A stretch of DNA of 64,000 bases. Origin: Thalassomonas sp. RHCl1 (lineage in GTDB: Bacteria; Pseudomonadota; Gammaproteobacteria; Enterobacterales; Alteromonadaceae). The position numbers and the translations under genes were made by a program. Positions 17,485 to 25,713 of the stretch are shown piece after piece; positions within the stretch are counted from its first letter, which is position 1; every line of letters starts with the position of its first letter. The notes under the pieces were generated by a model. It saw only the letters and a list, made by a program, of their open reading frames with translations. It searched no databases and was not told where the DNA came from. The stretch lies in contig NZ_CANDNZ010000006.1 in the NCBI RefSeq assembly GCF_947387555.1, positions 341,482 through 405,481 on the forward strand, written 5' to 3'.

Positions 17485-18093
17485 TTAGTGTTTATCCGTA
17501 TTCTGGTGTTGGTGTGTTTTGGCAAGAGTTTGTGCACCAAAGGCAACCCGGGCGCTTTGTCCTGCCGGGATCATCTGGTATCGGGGTTTGACTATGCTGG
17601 TATAAATCGCCCCCAGCGATGGCGGAAAGTGCATCTCCAGGTGGGTAACTTGTGTTTGTCCGTGGCTGCCGGCGAGTTTGACCGGGGTAAAGCCATGATG
17701 GTTCTGCGGTAAAAAAGCTATCCGCTCCAATATCAGCTTTTCGTCATTGATAGCTAAGCGGGTTTTTTTGATCAGCAGGCTTTTCAGGAATTGGCTTTGC
17801 TGCTCCGGCGTTAATGTGACGGGCATGAGTTCCGATATCTGTCCCGTCAGCCAGGCCTGGTTGTCCTGCAACCTGGCTTGCCAGTGTGCCAGATCCAGTT
17901 GCAGCAAGATTTCCACCTGGCCGTCCCTGAGGGTGATTTTGGCGGTATTCTCCTTTAAGGCGTGGCCATAGGCCTTATTGCTCAGCAGGGCGCTGCTGGA
18001 CAATATCAGGCAACAAATAAAGATAGTGCTCAGTAACAGATAAGCCAGGTAATAGCGGTAGCCGGTATAGGCTTTTTTAATAAAGCTCAGCAT
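17485..18093 (-). CDS. Exported/membrane-anchored protein of unknown function
   Basis: 202 residues. A hydrophobic N-terminal segment (about 17-40, YLLLSTIFICCLILSSSALLS) ends near ...KAYGHA, so it is either a signal peptide or an anchor. The rest is a mixed alpha/beta region (KITLRDGQVEILLQLDLAHWQARL ...) and a His-rich tail (KTHQHQNTDKH) that could bind metal. I do not recognise a family. It is 23 bp upstream of the PEBP-YHYH gene and leads the four-gene operon that ends with the two-component system, suggesting that the two exported proteins and the sensor respond to the same stimulus. Confidence 0.75.
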   Translation of the reverse strand: MLSFIKKAYTGYRYYLAYLLLSTIFICCLILSSSALLSNKAYGHALKENTAKITLRDGQVEILLQLDLAHWQARLQDNQAWLTGQISELMPVTLTPEQQSQFLKSLLIKKTRLAINDEKLILERIAFLPQNHHGFTPVKLAGSHGQTQVTHLEMHFPPSLGAIYTSIVKPRYQMIPAGQSARVAFGAQTLAKTHQHQNTDKH

Positions 18094-18462
18094 GATGACT
18101 TCCCCCGGCGGCAGTTGCTGTCGCTACCGGCATTTAGGATGGAAATTATCAGGAAAGCGTAAAATGACTTCAGTTTGTTATGCATAAAGATCATCTGTTT
18201 CTGCTGGATGAGGAGTTAATAATGATCAGTATATCGAGGTAATATGGGGTAAAAATGGAAATGGGTGTGATGTTAATTTATTGATATTTAAAGTTGTTTT
18301 TATTTGCTGTGAAATTTTTTGTTAAATGTGTGGAAAATGTGTACCGGCTTGGCTGGAGCGTATGATAAAACTCCGGGCCTTAGCTATCAGCCCGGGATAA
18401 GCCCGGGCAATAATTTGCAAGGGCAGTGATGCTAATTTTTTATTTGATGCATCAATAAAGGA
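18094..18462. other. Intergenic region, AT-rich, one GC-rich hairpin
   Basis: 369 bp between two minus-strand genes, holding the promoter of the upstream operon and the 3' region of the 18463-20196 gene. The only strong structure is GCCCGGG-ATAAG-CCCGGGC at 18390-18408, placed after the downstream gene's stop codon as a terminator would be but lacking a U-tract. No ORF with a convincing start was seen. Confidence 0.6.
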
Positions 18463-20196
18463 TTAATCATTCCAGTAATGGTCAATCTTGTTGCCGTCTA
18501 CCGTGATGCGCACATGGTAGCGGTTGCAAAAACAGGAGAAATGGAAATCCAGGGAGTTGTAATAAGAGGCATTATCTATGCTGTTGAGGAAGTTCTGGTA
18601 ATTGCCATGGGTGCTGCTATTGCCGACATAAGCTCCCCAAAGCTGTCGCCCGCGGTTACCTTCGCAGCCATATTCGCCGTTGATCTTGCTGCTGCAGCCC
18701 CGAAAGACGGCAATATAAGAGTCGTTTTTGCGACCGATAATCCAGCGGCCGTTTTCCTGGCTTTCATCAAACTCTTCGCTTGGCCAGTGCAGACTGACAT
18801 CGGTATCGAGCGGGCCAAAGAGATCGCCGGCATTGATTTCAGAATTGGGCCAGTAGATGGCCATCAGCAGGTTATCCTGTTGGATCACTTTCGGCAGGTG
18901 GGTGTTGTTGGTTTGGCTACCCCGGCTGTTAAAGCTTTTCACTTCGCCGGACTGGCTCCAGACGGCAATATCTTCCACCGTGGCAACCCAGGGCCAGGTC
19001 TGATAACCCATATAACCGCCGTAGTGGTTGCCAAGCGAGCTCAGTACCACGGAGTTGTTTTTATAGATATCGACATTCAGCCCTGAGAGGTTGGAGCCGC
19101 GGGTAAAAGTCGGTGTCAGGTTTTTGCCCAGCAGGCGCAGCGGCGTGACGACATCTTTAAACGACTGGTGCTCTTCCAGCGAGTAATAATCGTCTATGCC
19201 CCAGAACGTATCGGACCAGGTATCGGGATGGAAATACCCGCCGAAGCTCCACTGGAACAATACCCTGTCCTGGCGGGAGAGACTGCTGTTGACGGAGGCC
19301 GTAGTGCTGTGGCCATTGGCAACAGTTTTATTCTCAACCGCCGACCAGCTTTCGATCACTGAGGTCATGTCCACGTTTGTGGTGCTGATAAACGCACTGC
19401 CGGCGCTGGCACTCGTTGGCTCTTGGCCCAGGCCGGTCAGCACATAGATAACCTTGCTGTGGTTGGCGGTATAGGCGTTGAGGTATTTGCCGGTATTGGA
19501 ACGTCCAGCTGCCGGGAAAAAGACCCCGCGATCATTGGTGGCCCATAATACTTCCGTTAACAGGCGTTTCACCGCCCCTGTGGCCAGGGTTTTAATGGTT
19601 TGATCCCGGGAAAAGTCGGCCAAATTCAGCAGCGCCGACATGGTATAGGGAAAGTAGTTGGGGGACAGGAACTCATAAAAACCGTAGTTGTTTTTCAGCT
19701 CTAGAAAATGCACTAAACGCTGGCGCATTAAGCTGTCCGCAGCCTTGTTGTGATGTTCATCCAGCAGCCAGGCGGAAGAGAGCCACATGATCATATGGTT
19801 TTCCGACCAGTAAATATAACTTTTCTCGCCGGACTCCAGCCACAGGGGCACACCGGAGTCTTGGATGCCGTCGGTGATTTGCTGGTCGTATTCGTCACTG
19901 AGGTTGAGGACACGGATCAGCTTGATCAGGGTGAAATCTGCCTTGTCTGAGCTGCGGTAGTCGTCGAGCAAATCATCCACCACTGAAGGGTTGCTGATAT
20001 CCAGGGCCGCCAGTATCGGCATGGCGCTGGTGGAGGGGCTGGCGGCGGCAATCTGGTTATGTGCCTGCTGGCGCTCCTTAAAGGCCTGCTCGGTTGTTTG
20101 TGCCTTGGCGGCGGTGATAAAAAAACTCAGCAATAGCAAGATAAAAACACTTACTCTATTGCTGAGGGGAGAAGCTTTTAACAACGGATATTTCAT
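18463..20196 (-). CDS. Large secreted protein of unknown function
   Basis: 577 residues with a signal peptide (VFILLLLSFFITAAKA, cleavage near residue 32). The N-terminal half is helical with EKSYIYWSENHMIMWLSSAWLL and a LSPNYFPYTMSALLNLADF segment. It faintly recalls the alpha/alpha-toroid fold of polysaccharide lyases and glycoside hydrolases. The C-terminal half is beta-rich with four late cysteines (RGCSSK, YGCEGN, FSCFCNRYH). No catalytic motif can be named. It is monocistronic. Probably an extracellular or periplasmic protein, possibly glycan-directed, but that is only a fold impression. Confidence 0.75.
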   Translation of the reverse strand: MKYPLLKASPLSNRVSVFILLLLSFFITAAKAQTTEQAFKERQQAHNQIAAASPSTSAMPILAALDISNPSVVDDLLDDYRSSDKADFTLIKLIRVLNLSDEYDQQITDGIQDSGVPLWLESGEKSYIYWSENHMIMWLSSAWLLDEHHNKAADSLMRQRLVHFLELKNNYGFYEFLSPNYFPYTMSALLNLADFSRDQTIKTLATGAVKRLLTEVLWATNDRGVFFPAAGRSNTGKYLNAYTANHSKVIYVLTGLGQEPTSASAGSAFISTTNVDMTSVIESWSAVENKTVANGHSTTASVNSSLSRQDRVLFQWSFGGYFHPDTWSDTFWGIDDYYSLEEHQSFKDVVTPLRLLGKNLTPTFTRGSNLSGLNVDIYKNNSVVLSSLGNHYGGYMGYQTWPWVATVEDIAVWSQSGEVKSFNSRGSQTNNTHLPKVIQQDNLLMAIYWPNSEINAGDLFGPLDTDVSLHWPSEEFDESQENGRWIIGRKNDSYIAVFRGCSSKINGEYGCEGNRGRQLWGAYVGNSSTHGNYQNFLNSIDNASYYNSLDFHFSCFCNRYHVRITVDGNKIDHYWND

Positions 20197-20257
20197 GTAT
20201 TTTCATTAATTTATTCTGATGGGGCATACCTTCCCCTTACAGGTCCGATGACAAAAT

Positions 20258-20427
20258 TTGACAGGAAAACTGCCATATCTGTTGAGGTAAACAAGAGGCA
20301 GGGATAAAAAATGGCGTAAAAATGAACTTTAGGCGGAAAATTGTCCGGGATTTTCCTTAGACGGGCAGGGAGAAATATAAGTCTGGGCTTTGGGGTTGCA
20401 CCGGGGGAGAGTCCCCCGGTGTTTTTT
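20258..20427 (+). ncRNA. Candidate small RNA ending in an orphan terminator
   Basis: A perfect rho-independent terminator on the plus strand, CACCGGGGGA-GAG-TCCCCCGGTG followed by six T, lies at 20399-20427. It sits between two minus-strand genes where no plus-strand CDS exists. A TTGACA hexamer is found upstream at 20258-20263 but without a good -10 box. The simplest reading is a short plus-strand transcript. Its 5' end is undefined; the start given is only the position of the -35-like element. Confidence 0.35.
20399..20427 (+). terminator. Strong rho-independent terminator, no assigned gene
   Basis: 10-bp GC-rich stem (CACCGGGGGA / TCCCCCGGTG), 3-nt loop GAG, then TTTTTT. The T-run is on the plus strand, so it cannot serve the minus-strand gene 20459-21010 whose 3' end is nearby. 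Confidence 0.85.
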
Positions 20428-20458
20428 GCATATGTGCTGTTGTACGTAAAGTGCGGGG

Positions 20459-21010
20459 TTATTGCTTTTGCCAGCTAAAAGCTTGAAACGGTTCATCAAC
20501 CGGGGTTTGTGCCAGGTGATTAACATAATTGCTCATCACTTTCTGGGACAAGCCCAGCACTATATCCAGCAGGTGTTTTTTCTGGTAGCCGGCGGCATAA
20601 AACTTTTCTATATCGGCGGCATCTATCACGCCGCGGTTTCTTACCATCAGTAAGGTGGTTTGCCGTAAGGTTTCCAGTTTATCGCTGGGCAAAGGGCTTT
20701 CATCCCGCAATGCCGTGATAATGCCCTCATCAATTTTCATGCTGTGGGCGATGGCGGTGTGGGCGGGCACACAGTAATGGCATTGATGCTCAACATTGAT
20801 GGTTTGCCATACTACGGTTAATTCCTCTTTATCAAAGGACGATTGCATAAATAAGGCATGCAGTTGCTGGTATGCCTCGAGCGCCTGGGGAGACTCTGCC
20901 ATGACCGCATGCAGGTTGGGGATCATACCAAAGGATTTCACCGACTGTTCCAGCAGGGGTTTTGCTGCTTGCGGCGCTGTTGCTGATGTATGTAGTTCAA
21001 AGCTGCTCAT
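20459..21010 (-). CDS. Carboxymuconolactone decarboxylase/AhpD-like protein
   Basis: 183 residues. The CMD/AhpD core carries the redox pair C77-HY-C80 with H84 in VEHQCHYCVPAH, the peroxidase-like CxxC...H signature, preceded by the EELTVVWQTI helix. AhpD-like proteins use the CxxC thiols for alkylhydroperoxidase-type chemistry; the natural substrate here is unknown. It is divergent from a TetR regulator with two palindromic operators between them, so it is almost certainly TetR-controlled. Confidence 0.9.
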   Translation of the reverse strand: MSSFELHTSATAPQAAKPLLEQSVKSFGMIPNLHAVMAESPQALEAYQQLHALFMQSSFDKEELTVVWQTINVEHQCHYCVPAHTAIAHSMKIDEGIITALRDESPLPSDKLETLRQTTLLMVRNRGVIDAADIEKFYAAGYQKKHLLDIVLGLSQKVMSNYVNHLAQTPVDEPFQAFSWQKQ

Positions 21011-21093
21011 GGCTGTTTACCTCGATTTTTTCAGTGTTTGGATAAAGAAAATGTTCAAGTTTATATTCATGCTTTAATAAACATTAGTTGATA

Positions 21094-21109
21094 TTGAACG
21101 ATCGTTCAA
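21094..21109. promoter_or_regulatory. TetR-type operator 1
   Basis: Perfect 16-bp palindrome TTGAACGATCGTTCAA between the divergent CMD gene (start 21010) and TetR gene (start 21201). Half-site TTGAAC; typical of TetR-family operators. Confidence 0.8.
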
Positions 21110-21116
21110 GTTATAT

Positions 21117-21132
21117 TTGAACAAGTGTTCAA
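21117..21132. promoter_or_regulatory. TetR-type operator 2
   Basis: TTGAACAAGTGTTCAA repeats the TTGAAC...GTTCAA half-sites of operator 1, 23 bp (about two helical turns) away. A further half-site, GTTCAA, occurs near 21053. The paired arrangement suggests cooperative repression of both divergent genes. Confidence 0.75.
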
Positions 21133-21200
21133 TTTTGTTTTTTGGATGTTATTTAACCCTTAACTAAAGGAAAGTAGAAAAGTAGGAAAGTGAAGCTGTT

Positions 21201-21788
21201 ATGGCCAATAAAGTAAAATTTGATCGGGATGAAGTGATAGATAAAGCCACCTTGCTCTTTTGGCAGCAGGGTTTTGGCGGCACCAGCATGCGTGATTTAC
21301 AGCAGCACCTGGATATGCGCCCGGGCAGCATTTACGCCAGCTTCGGCAGTAAAGACAATTTATTTAAGGAAGTGATCAAGTGCTACGGCGAGCAATGCCT
21401 GCAAGCTCTGGATCGCTTTCAGCTTGATGCTTCGGGCCCGCTGGTGGGATTAAAAAACTTTATTCATCATGTCACTTTAGGGGAGGAGGAGCCTGCCCAG
21501 TGCCGTTTATGCCTGCTGGCAAAAACCTTAAGTGAGCTGCCGGCAGAACAACAAGAGCTGATCGCCGCCGCCCAGCAGGCGTTATTGCTGGTGGAAGGTA
21601 AGTTTGAGCAGATATTGCTGCGGGCCAGGGAGCTGCAGGAGTTGTCGTCCGGCGCCGACTGTCAGCGGCTGGCGAAATGGCTGCAAATGCAGCTTATGGG
21701 GCTCAGGGCATATGCCAAGAGCCAGGCAGGTAAAGCCGAGCTGGAAATGATGATTGACGATATTTTTACCAGTTTAAAAAGTCGCTGA
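21201..21788 (+). CDS. TetR/AcrR family transcriptional regulator
   Basis: 195 residues. The N-terminal HTH (about 8-55) contains DEVIDKATLLFWQQGFGGTSM, RDLQQHLDMRPGSIYASFGSK and the DNLFKEV helix, all canonical TetR positions. A ligand-binding C-terminal domain follows, with the CRLCLLAKTLSEL helix that includes two cysteines, perhaps redox-active. Likely autorepressor and repressor of the divergent CMD/AhpD-like gene. The AhpD-like target suggests an electrophile or peroxide-type signal; this is inference. Confidence 0.92.
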   Translation: MANKVKFDRDEVIDKATLLFWQQGFGGTSMRDLQQHLDMRPGSIYASFGSKDNLFKEVIKCYGEQCLQALDRFQLDASGPLVGLKNFIHHVTLGEEEPAQCRLCLLAKTLSELPAEQQELIAAAQQALLLVEGKFEQILLRARELQELSSGADCQRLAKWLQMQLMGLRAYAKSQAGKAELEMMIDDIFTSLKSR

Positions 21789-21933
21789 AATTTAATTAAA
21801 AATCGATAAATTCCCTTCATTTGATAAGAAATTAGTTGTTTGTCAATATTGTCTTCAAACTAAAAATCCGTATGATGCACGACCCAATTTAATAATTCTG
21901 CCACTCAGCCAGTGGTTTTTATTTCCGGAGCGC

Positions 21934-23112
21934 TTGTACACAGTGAGAAAGCTATTAACTTCCCCGTCTAAAATGCCTTTATCCGACAATGAAGTCATTA
22001 TTTATCAAAATGCCCTGAAACAGGTATCTGACATCAGTTTAAACCTGATGGCGGTGAAAGTTGAAAATCACCCCGCTGAATTTAATTTATGGTGCCGTGA
22101 GCTGGCGGAAATTTGTTTATTCAAAGTTAATCGTGACTTACTGGACGAAGCGCAGTTTAAGCCGTTAAATAAACTGATCGACCTGATGAAGCTTGGCGCC
22201 AGCGTCAGCCAGCTACGTATGTCCTGTATTGCGCCTTGGCCGTTTTATGTCGGCTTTTTGCAGGAGCAGGCCGAGATCCATGCCCTGGAAGAACGCAGCC
22301 GCTTGCTGACTTTTATTGAGAAAATAAAAGCCACGCCGCTGGCGGAAATGATCAATGAAGACCGCCTGGCTTTTGCCGGCAAGCACACCAGCGGCCATGA
22401 TACCGCCGTGTATAACTTTGATGTCGAATGGTTTGGCGGCACTAAGGGCGCGAAAGCGTTTCACAATGTCCTGGCCCAGTACCCTGAGCTGCTTGATACT
22501 GCCCTGGCGCATATCCCGTTAACCGGGGAAGTGACCAAGAGCGATTATCAGGCGTTTGTCCGCGATTTTAAACTTGCCTTCGATAAAATCGGTGAAAAAG
22601 CCACCTTGGCCCCCGCCACCCGCTTATTGGCGATGCGCCGCCCGGACCAGTTTGTGGTCTTGACCAGCGGCAAAATCGACAGCATTTGCCAGGGGGTGGG
22701 CATTCCGCGTTTAGGCAACCAGAGTTTTGACGATTATTTCACTGCCCTGATCGGCAGCGTACGCAATATGGCCTGGTGGCGTCAAGATGCGCCGGAAGAT
22801 GAACAGGAACTGTTCCTGTGGCAGCACAGGGCGATCTTACTCGATATGTTGTTTTATGCCGACAAGCAAACGGCTGAAAACTCCAATTATCTGAAATTAT
22901 TGAATAAGCCGGTGAAAGTGAAGGCTGAGCGGGCTGCAGGAACAAGCGGCCGCCGCAGCAAAGATACTGCCGCCATGCTGGTAGACCGTGCCCTGGCCGC
23001 TGAAGATATTCCCGAGCATATCCTGGCAAAACGCGACTCTATTGTTGCCGAAGTGGAAAAGGGTAAAAAAGTGGAAGATGTGCTGAATTTAATGCGCATG
23101 ATTTTTGGTTAA
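21934..23112 (+). CDS. Conserved protein of unknown function
   Basis: 392 residues if the TTG at 21934 is used (GGAG 4 bp upstream); a GTG at 21943 and an ATG at 21973 are alternatives. It is a soluble, mostly helical protein with no signal peptide or membrane segment. Recognisable stretches are LRMSCIAPWPFYVGFLQEQ, LAPATRLLAMRRPDQFVVLT and a C-terminal basic linker (GTSGRRSKDTAAM). The latter precedes a helix DSIVAEVEKGKKVEDVLNLM that resembles a small oligomerisation helix. I do not recognise a family. It stands alone on the plus strand between the TetR gene and the TonB-dependent receptor. Confidence 0.75.
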   Translation: MYTVRKLLTSPSKMPLSDNEVIIYQNALKQVSDISLNLMAVKVENHPAEFNLWCRELAEICLFKVNRDLLDEAQFKPLNKLIDLMKLGASVSQLRMSCIAPWPFYVGFLQEQAEIHALEERSRLLTFIEKIKATPLAEMINEDRLAFAGKHTSGHDTAVYNFDVEWFGGTKGAKAFHNVLAQYPELLDTALAHIPLTGEVTKSDYQAFVRDFKLAFDKIGEKATLAPATRLLAMRRPDQFVVLTSGKIDSICQGVGIPRLGNQSFDDYFTALIGSVRNMAWWRQDAPEDEQELFLWQHRAILLDMLFYADKQTAENSNYLKLLNKPVKVKAERAAGTSGRRSKDTAAMLVDRALAAEDIPEHILAKRDSIVAEVEKGKKVEDVLNLMRMIFG

Positions 23113-23136
23113 GCCTTTTTCTTAACTTGTTGTTTT

Positions 23137-23161
23137 CAGCGCTGCTAATGCGGCAGCGCTG
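23137..23161 (+). terminator. Possible terminator after the 21934-23112 gene
   Basis: CAGCGCTGC pairs with GCAGCGCTG over a 7-nt loop, 24 bp past the stop. Only a weak T-rich tail (TTCTG) follows, so termination is plausible but not certain. Confidence 0.5.
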
Positions 23162-23277
23162 TTCTGCTCCACTCGGTTCTCTTTTTAATTCCCGCTGTTA
23201 TCTGCCGTCAACTTCAAGGCATAAAATAAAGGGTAAGCTAAAATAGTTATTGTCAGCTTCTGTCTGGACAATACCTT

Positions 23278-25302
23278 ATGCGATGCTTATCTCACCCGGG
23301 CATATCTGCTGCTTGCTATCTCCTGGCCCTGAACTGTTTTGCTGTCAGTGCAGAAGAAGATGCCAACAAGCTTTTTAGCCTCTCCCTGGCGCAGCTGTCT
23401 GAGCTTAAAGTGACCTCTGCCACTAAGCATAAGCAGCCGTTAAACCAAATCCCGGCAACCGTTTATATTTTTACCGAACAGGACTTTAGCCGTTATGGCT
23501 TTCGGGACCTTAAAGATGTACTCAAATATACCTGCGGGGTGGAATATGGTGATCCCCATTCCTGGCTGCAGGGAGGACAGAGAGGTTTTACCGGTACCTG
23601 GGCGCAGACCCGGATACTGGTTGATGGCCGGGATGCCGATGAAATCAGTCGCAACAAGGCGCATATCGTCCATCAATATCCCCTTTATAATGTTAAGCGG
23701 GTGGAAGTGATCCAGGGGCCAGCCTCCTCTCTTTATGGCGCCGATGTTTTTGTTGGCTTGATTAATATTGTCACCAAAACCAGCGACAATTCCGCACCGG
23801 GACAATACATGTCCATGGTCTATGCCAGGGGGGAAGATGAGCTGGAAAGTGCGCAAATCAACTACTCATGGATACACCGGGAAAAACCTTGGGGCTTAAG
23901 CCTGCATGCCAGCTACCTAGATCTTAAAGACCCGGATTATTCTGACTATGTATTAACAGATGAATACAGTTATTTGAACCAGGAGCTCAGAGCCGGTTTT
24001 ATGCGCACCGGTTTCCCCTATAAAGACGATAATGAAGGGCTGAACCTGCTGCTTAATTACCAAAGGGAGTTAAGCGACTCAAGTCAGTTGGAGCTCGGCG
24101 TGGATGTGCGCAACAGCCGGGATGGCGGCGGCATAGAGAATCCCGAGCTGATTTATAGCAATTTCAAGGAAACTAAAGATCAGCTGCGTACTTATCTGAG
24201 TTATCAGCAAACCCGGGAAAACGGGGATAAGTTATCCTTCGATTATCAATTTGTGCGGGAAAGAACCATTTATGACTTTAACCTGCGTAATCTCGATCTC
24301 GGCAACCCGCCGCCGCTGCTGAGCTTTGCCCAGGAATGGACCCATCTGAAAAACTATACCCTGCAATACGATATCAACAATCAGGAATTGGATAACTATC
24401 TGATTTTGGGGTTGAATTACAAACATTTGGATCAGGCGAAACCGCAATTCGAACTCAGCAGTTTTGATGCCACCGAGCCGTTTCTCGAACACAAGGTAAA
24501 ATCCCTGTATGTTCAGGATCAGCAAAGCTTCTGGCAGGGTAAGTTCTTGCTGACATTGGGGGCCCGCCATGATGACAGTGATTTATACGGCAGCGTTAAT
24601 ACTGTCAGGGGGGCAGTGCAATATAATATCAGTGCAAACCAGTCGGTGAAGCTGCTTTATGGTGAAGCTTTTCGGGAGCCGACCCTGTTTGAATTAAGTA
24701 CCAATAAAGATCTCAACCCTTCGGATATCACCACTACGGAATTTGTTTATGATCATCGGCCGAATAATGCTGTCAGCTATAAGCTCAGTCTCTATCACAG
24801 TGAAGCTAAAAATATTATTGCCGAAGATCGCCAGTCTACCGATGGCATAGATCGCAATATCGGCAAAAAAGAAGCCGATGGGCTTGAATTATCCATGCAG
24901 TGGCAATTAAGCCGCTATCAGGGGTTCTTCTGGCTCAACGGTGTTGATGTTTCCGAAGAGCTGGATGTTGCCGAGATAAAAATGGCAGCCGGTATCACCC
25001 GGATATTGGATAGTCACTGGCAAGTCAGCGCGATAACAAAATATACCAGCGAAGTCGATACCGAGGCTTTTAATGAAAATGCCGATCGGGAAATTGTCGA
25101 AGTGGATAGTTATCACACCTTAGATATTATTCTGAAAAGTAAAGAATTCACTTTCGGTAATGCCGGCTTGGCTTCTCTGACAGCAACGATAAAAAATGCC
25201 TTTAACCATAAAAACTTTTATTCCAATCCCAGGGGACCGGACCCGATAAAGTTTCTCGATCAGGGACGCAGTTTCAGCCTGCAGGCAAACTTTACCTTCT
25301 AG
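23278..25302 (+). CDS. TonB-dependent outer-membrane receptor
   Basis: 674 residues with an N-terminal signal (cleaved near AVSAEE). The plug domain (about 45-175) shows SATKHKQPLNQIPATVYIFT, VEVIQGPASSLYGADVFVG and LINIVTKTSDN, the canonical plug motifs. A 22-strand barrel follows and finishes RSFSLQANFTF with a terminal Phe for BAM recognition. It transports an iron chelate, vitamin, metal or carbohydrate across the outer membrane; substrate unknown. It lies about 400 bp upstream of the urease operon, which needs nickel, but there is no direct evidence for a nickel ligand. Confidence 0.93.
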   Translation: MRCLSHPGISAACYLLALNCFAVSAEEDANKLFSLSLAQLSELKVTSATKHKQPLNQIPATVYIFTEQDFSRYGFRDLKDVLKYTCGVEYGDPHSWLQGGQRGFTGTWAQTRILVDGRDADEISRNKAHIVHQYPLYNVKRVEVIQGPASSLYGADVFVGLINIVTKTSDNSAPGQYMSMVYARGEDELESAQINYSWIHREKPWGLSLHASYLDLKDPDYSDYVLTDEYSYLNQELRAGFMRTGFPYKDDNEGLNLLLNYQRELSDSSQLELGVDVRNSRDGGGIENPELIYSNFKETKDQLRTYLSYQQTRENGDKLSFDYQFVRERTIYDFNLRNLDLGNPPPLLSFAQEWTHLKNYTLQYDINNQELDNYLILGLNYKHLDQAKPQFELSSFDATEPFLEHKVKSLYVQDQQSFWQGKFLLTLGARHDDSDLYGSVNTVRGAVQYNISANQSVKLLYGEAFREPTLFELSTNKDLNPSDITTTEFVYDHRPNNAVSYKLSLYHSEAKNIIAEDRQSTDGIDRNIGKKEADGLELSMQWQLSRYQGFFWLNGVDVSEELDVAEIKMAAGITRILDSHWQVSAITKYTSEVDTEAFNENADREIVEVDSYHTLDIILKSKEFTFGNAGLASLTATIKNAFNHKNFYSNPRGPDPIKFLDQGRSFSLQANFTF

Positions 25303-25527
25303 CCGTTATTTCCTTCTGCCAAGTCCGTACAAACAGCCTGCCACGGCTATTTAGCTGCTACAGGCATAGTAATTGCTCAGATGAAGATGAATATTCGTGA
25401 GTTAATCTCATGTTTTTAATGCTTTATTTAGCTAAGCATCGGTTGGCTGGCTGCTAAAGGCCGCAGGCAGCAAGCGCGGCTACTTTGCTCATTTGTACAC
25501 AGGGGCGGATGTTTGAAAATAGTCTAT

Positions 25528-25542
25528 GCTCTAATTTGGTGC
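25528..25542 (+). promoter_or_regulatory. NtrC-like enhancer box 1
   Basis: GCTCTAATTTGGTGC, one mismatch from the enterobacterial glnA-type NtrC site GCACTATATTGGTGC in its conserved positions. It lies about 180 bp upstream of ureD and 30 bp centre-to-centre from box 2. Confidence 0.45.
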
Positions 25543-25557
25543 GCCGGTGATCACCAG

Positions 25558-25572
25558 GCACTAAAAAGGTGC
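25558..25572 (+). promoter_or_regulatory. NtrC-like enhancer box 2
   Basis: GCACTAAAAAGGTGC matches the GCAC...N...GGTGC dyad of NtrC sites. The two boxes are spaced three helical turns apart, as at classic nitrogen-regulated enhancers. Nitrogen control of a urease operon is biologically sensible; proof is lacking. Confidence 0.5.
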
Positions 25573-25713
25573 AAAATAAAGGAGCGATTACTCTTTAGCC
25601 ATAAAAGTAATAAAGCTTTGCCTGAAGGAAAAGGAAGAAATGATGATAACCCGGTTACAACAAAAACAAGCGGGTCAGAACAATTTGCCGGGGAGTAAAC
25701 TGGCGGGCTGCAT

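Larger units (their letters stand above)
25303..25713. other. Urease operon upstream region
   Basis: 411 bp containing no convincing gene. Holds two NtrC-like boxes (25528-25542 and 25558-25572) with a GGTGATCACC palindrome (25546-25555) between them. A search by eye for a GG-N10-GC (-24/-12) sigma-54 promoter found only a poor match too close to the ureD start. The ORF-like stretch at 25513-25698 has no supporting codon pattern or homology. Confidence 0.6.

Noticed and set aside
23278-25302. TonB-dependent receptor as a nickel receptor for urease
   Set aside because: Only proximity supports it; no metal-specific motif is visible and a 411-bp gap separates it from ureD.
25513-25698. Open frame upstream of ureD as a small gene
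   Set aside because: No RBS, no recognisable sequence, and it overlaps the NtrC-like boxes.
25573-25713. Sigma-54 (-24/-12) promoter of the urease operon
   Set aside because: The only GG-N10-GC match (near 25688-25700) has poor flanks and lies too close to the ureD start to leave a leader.
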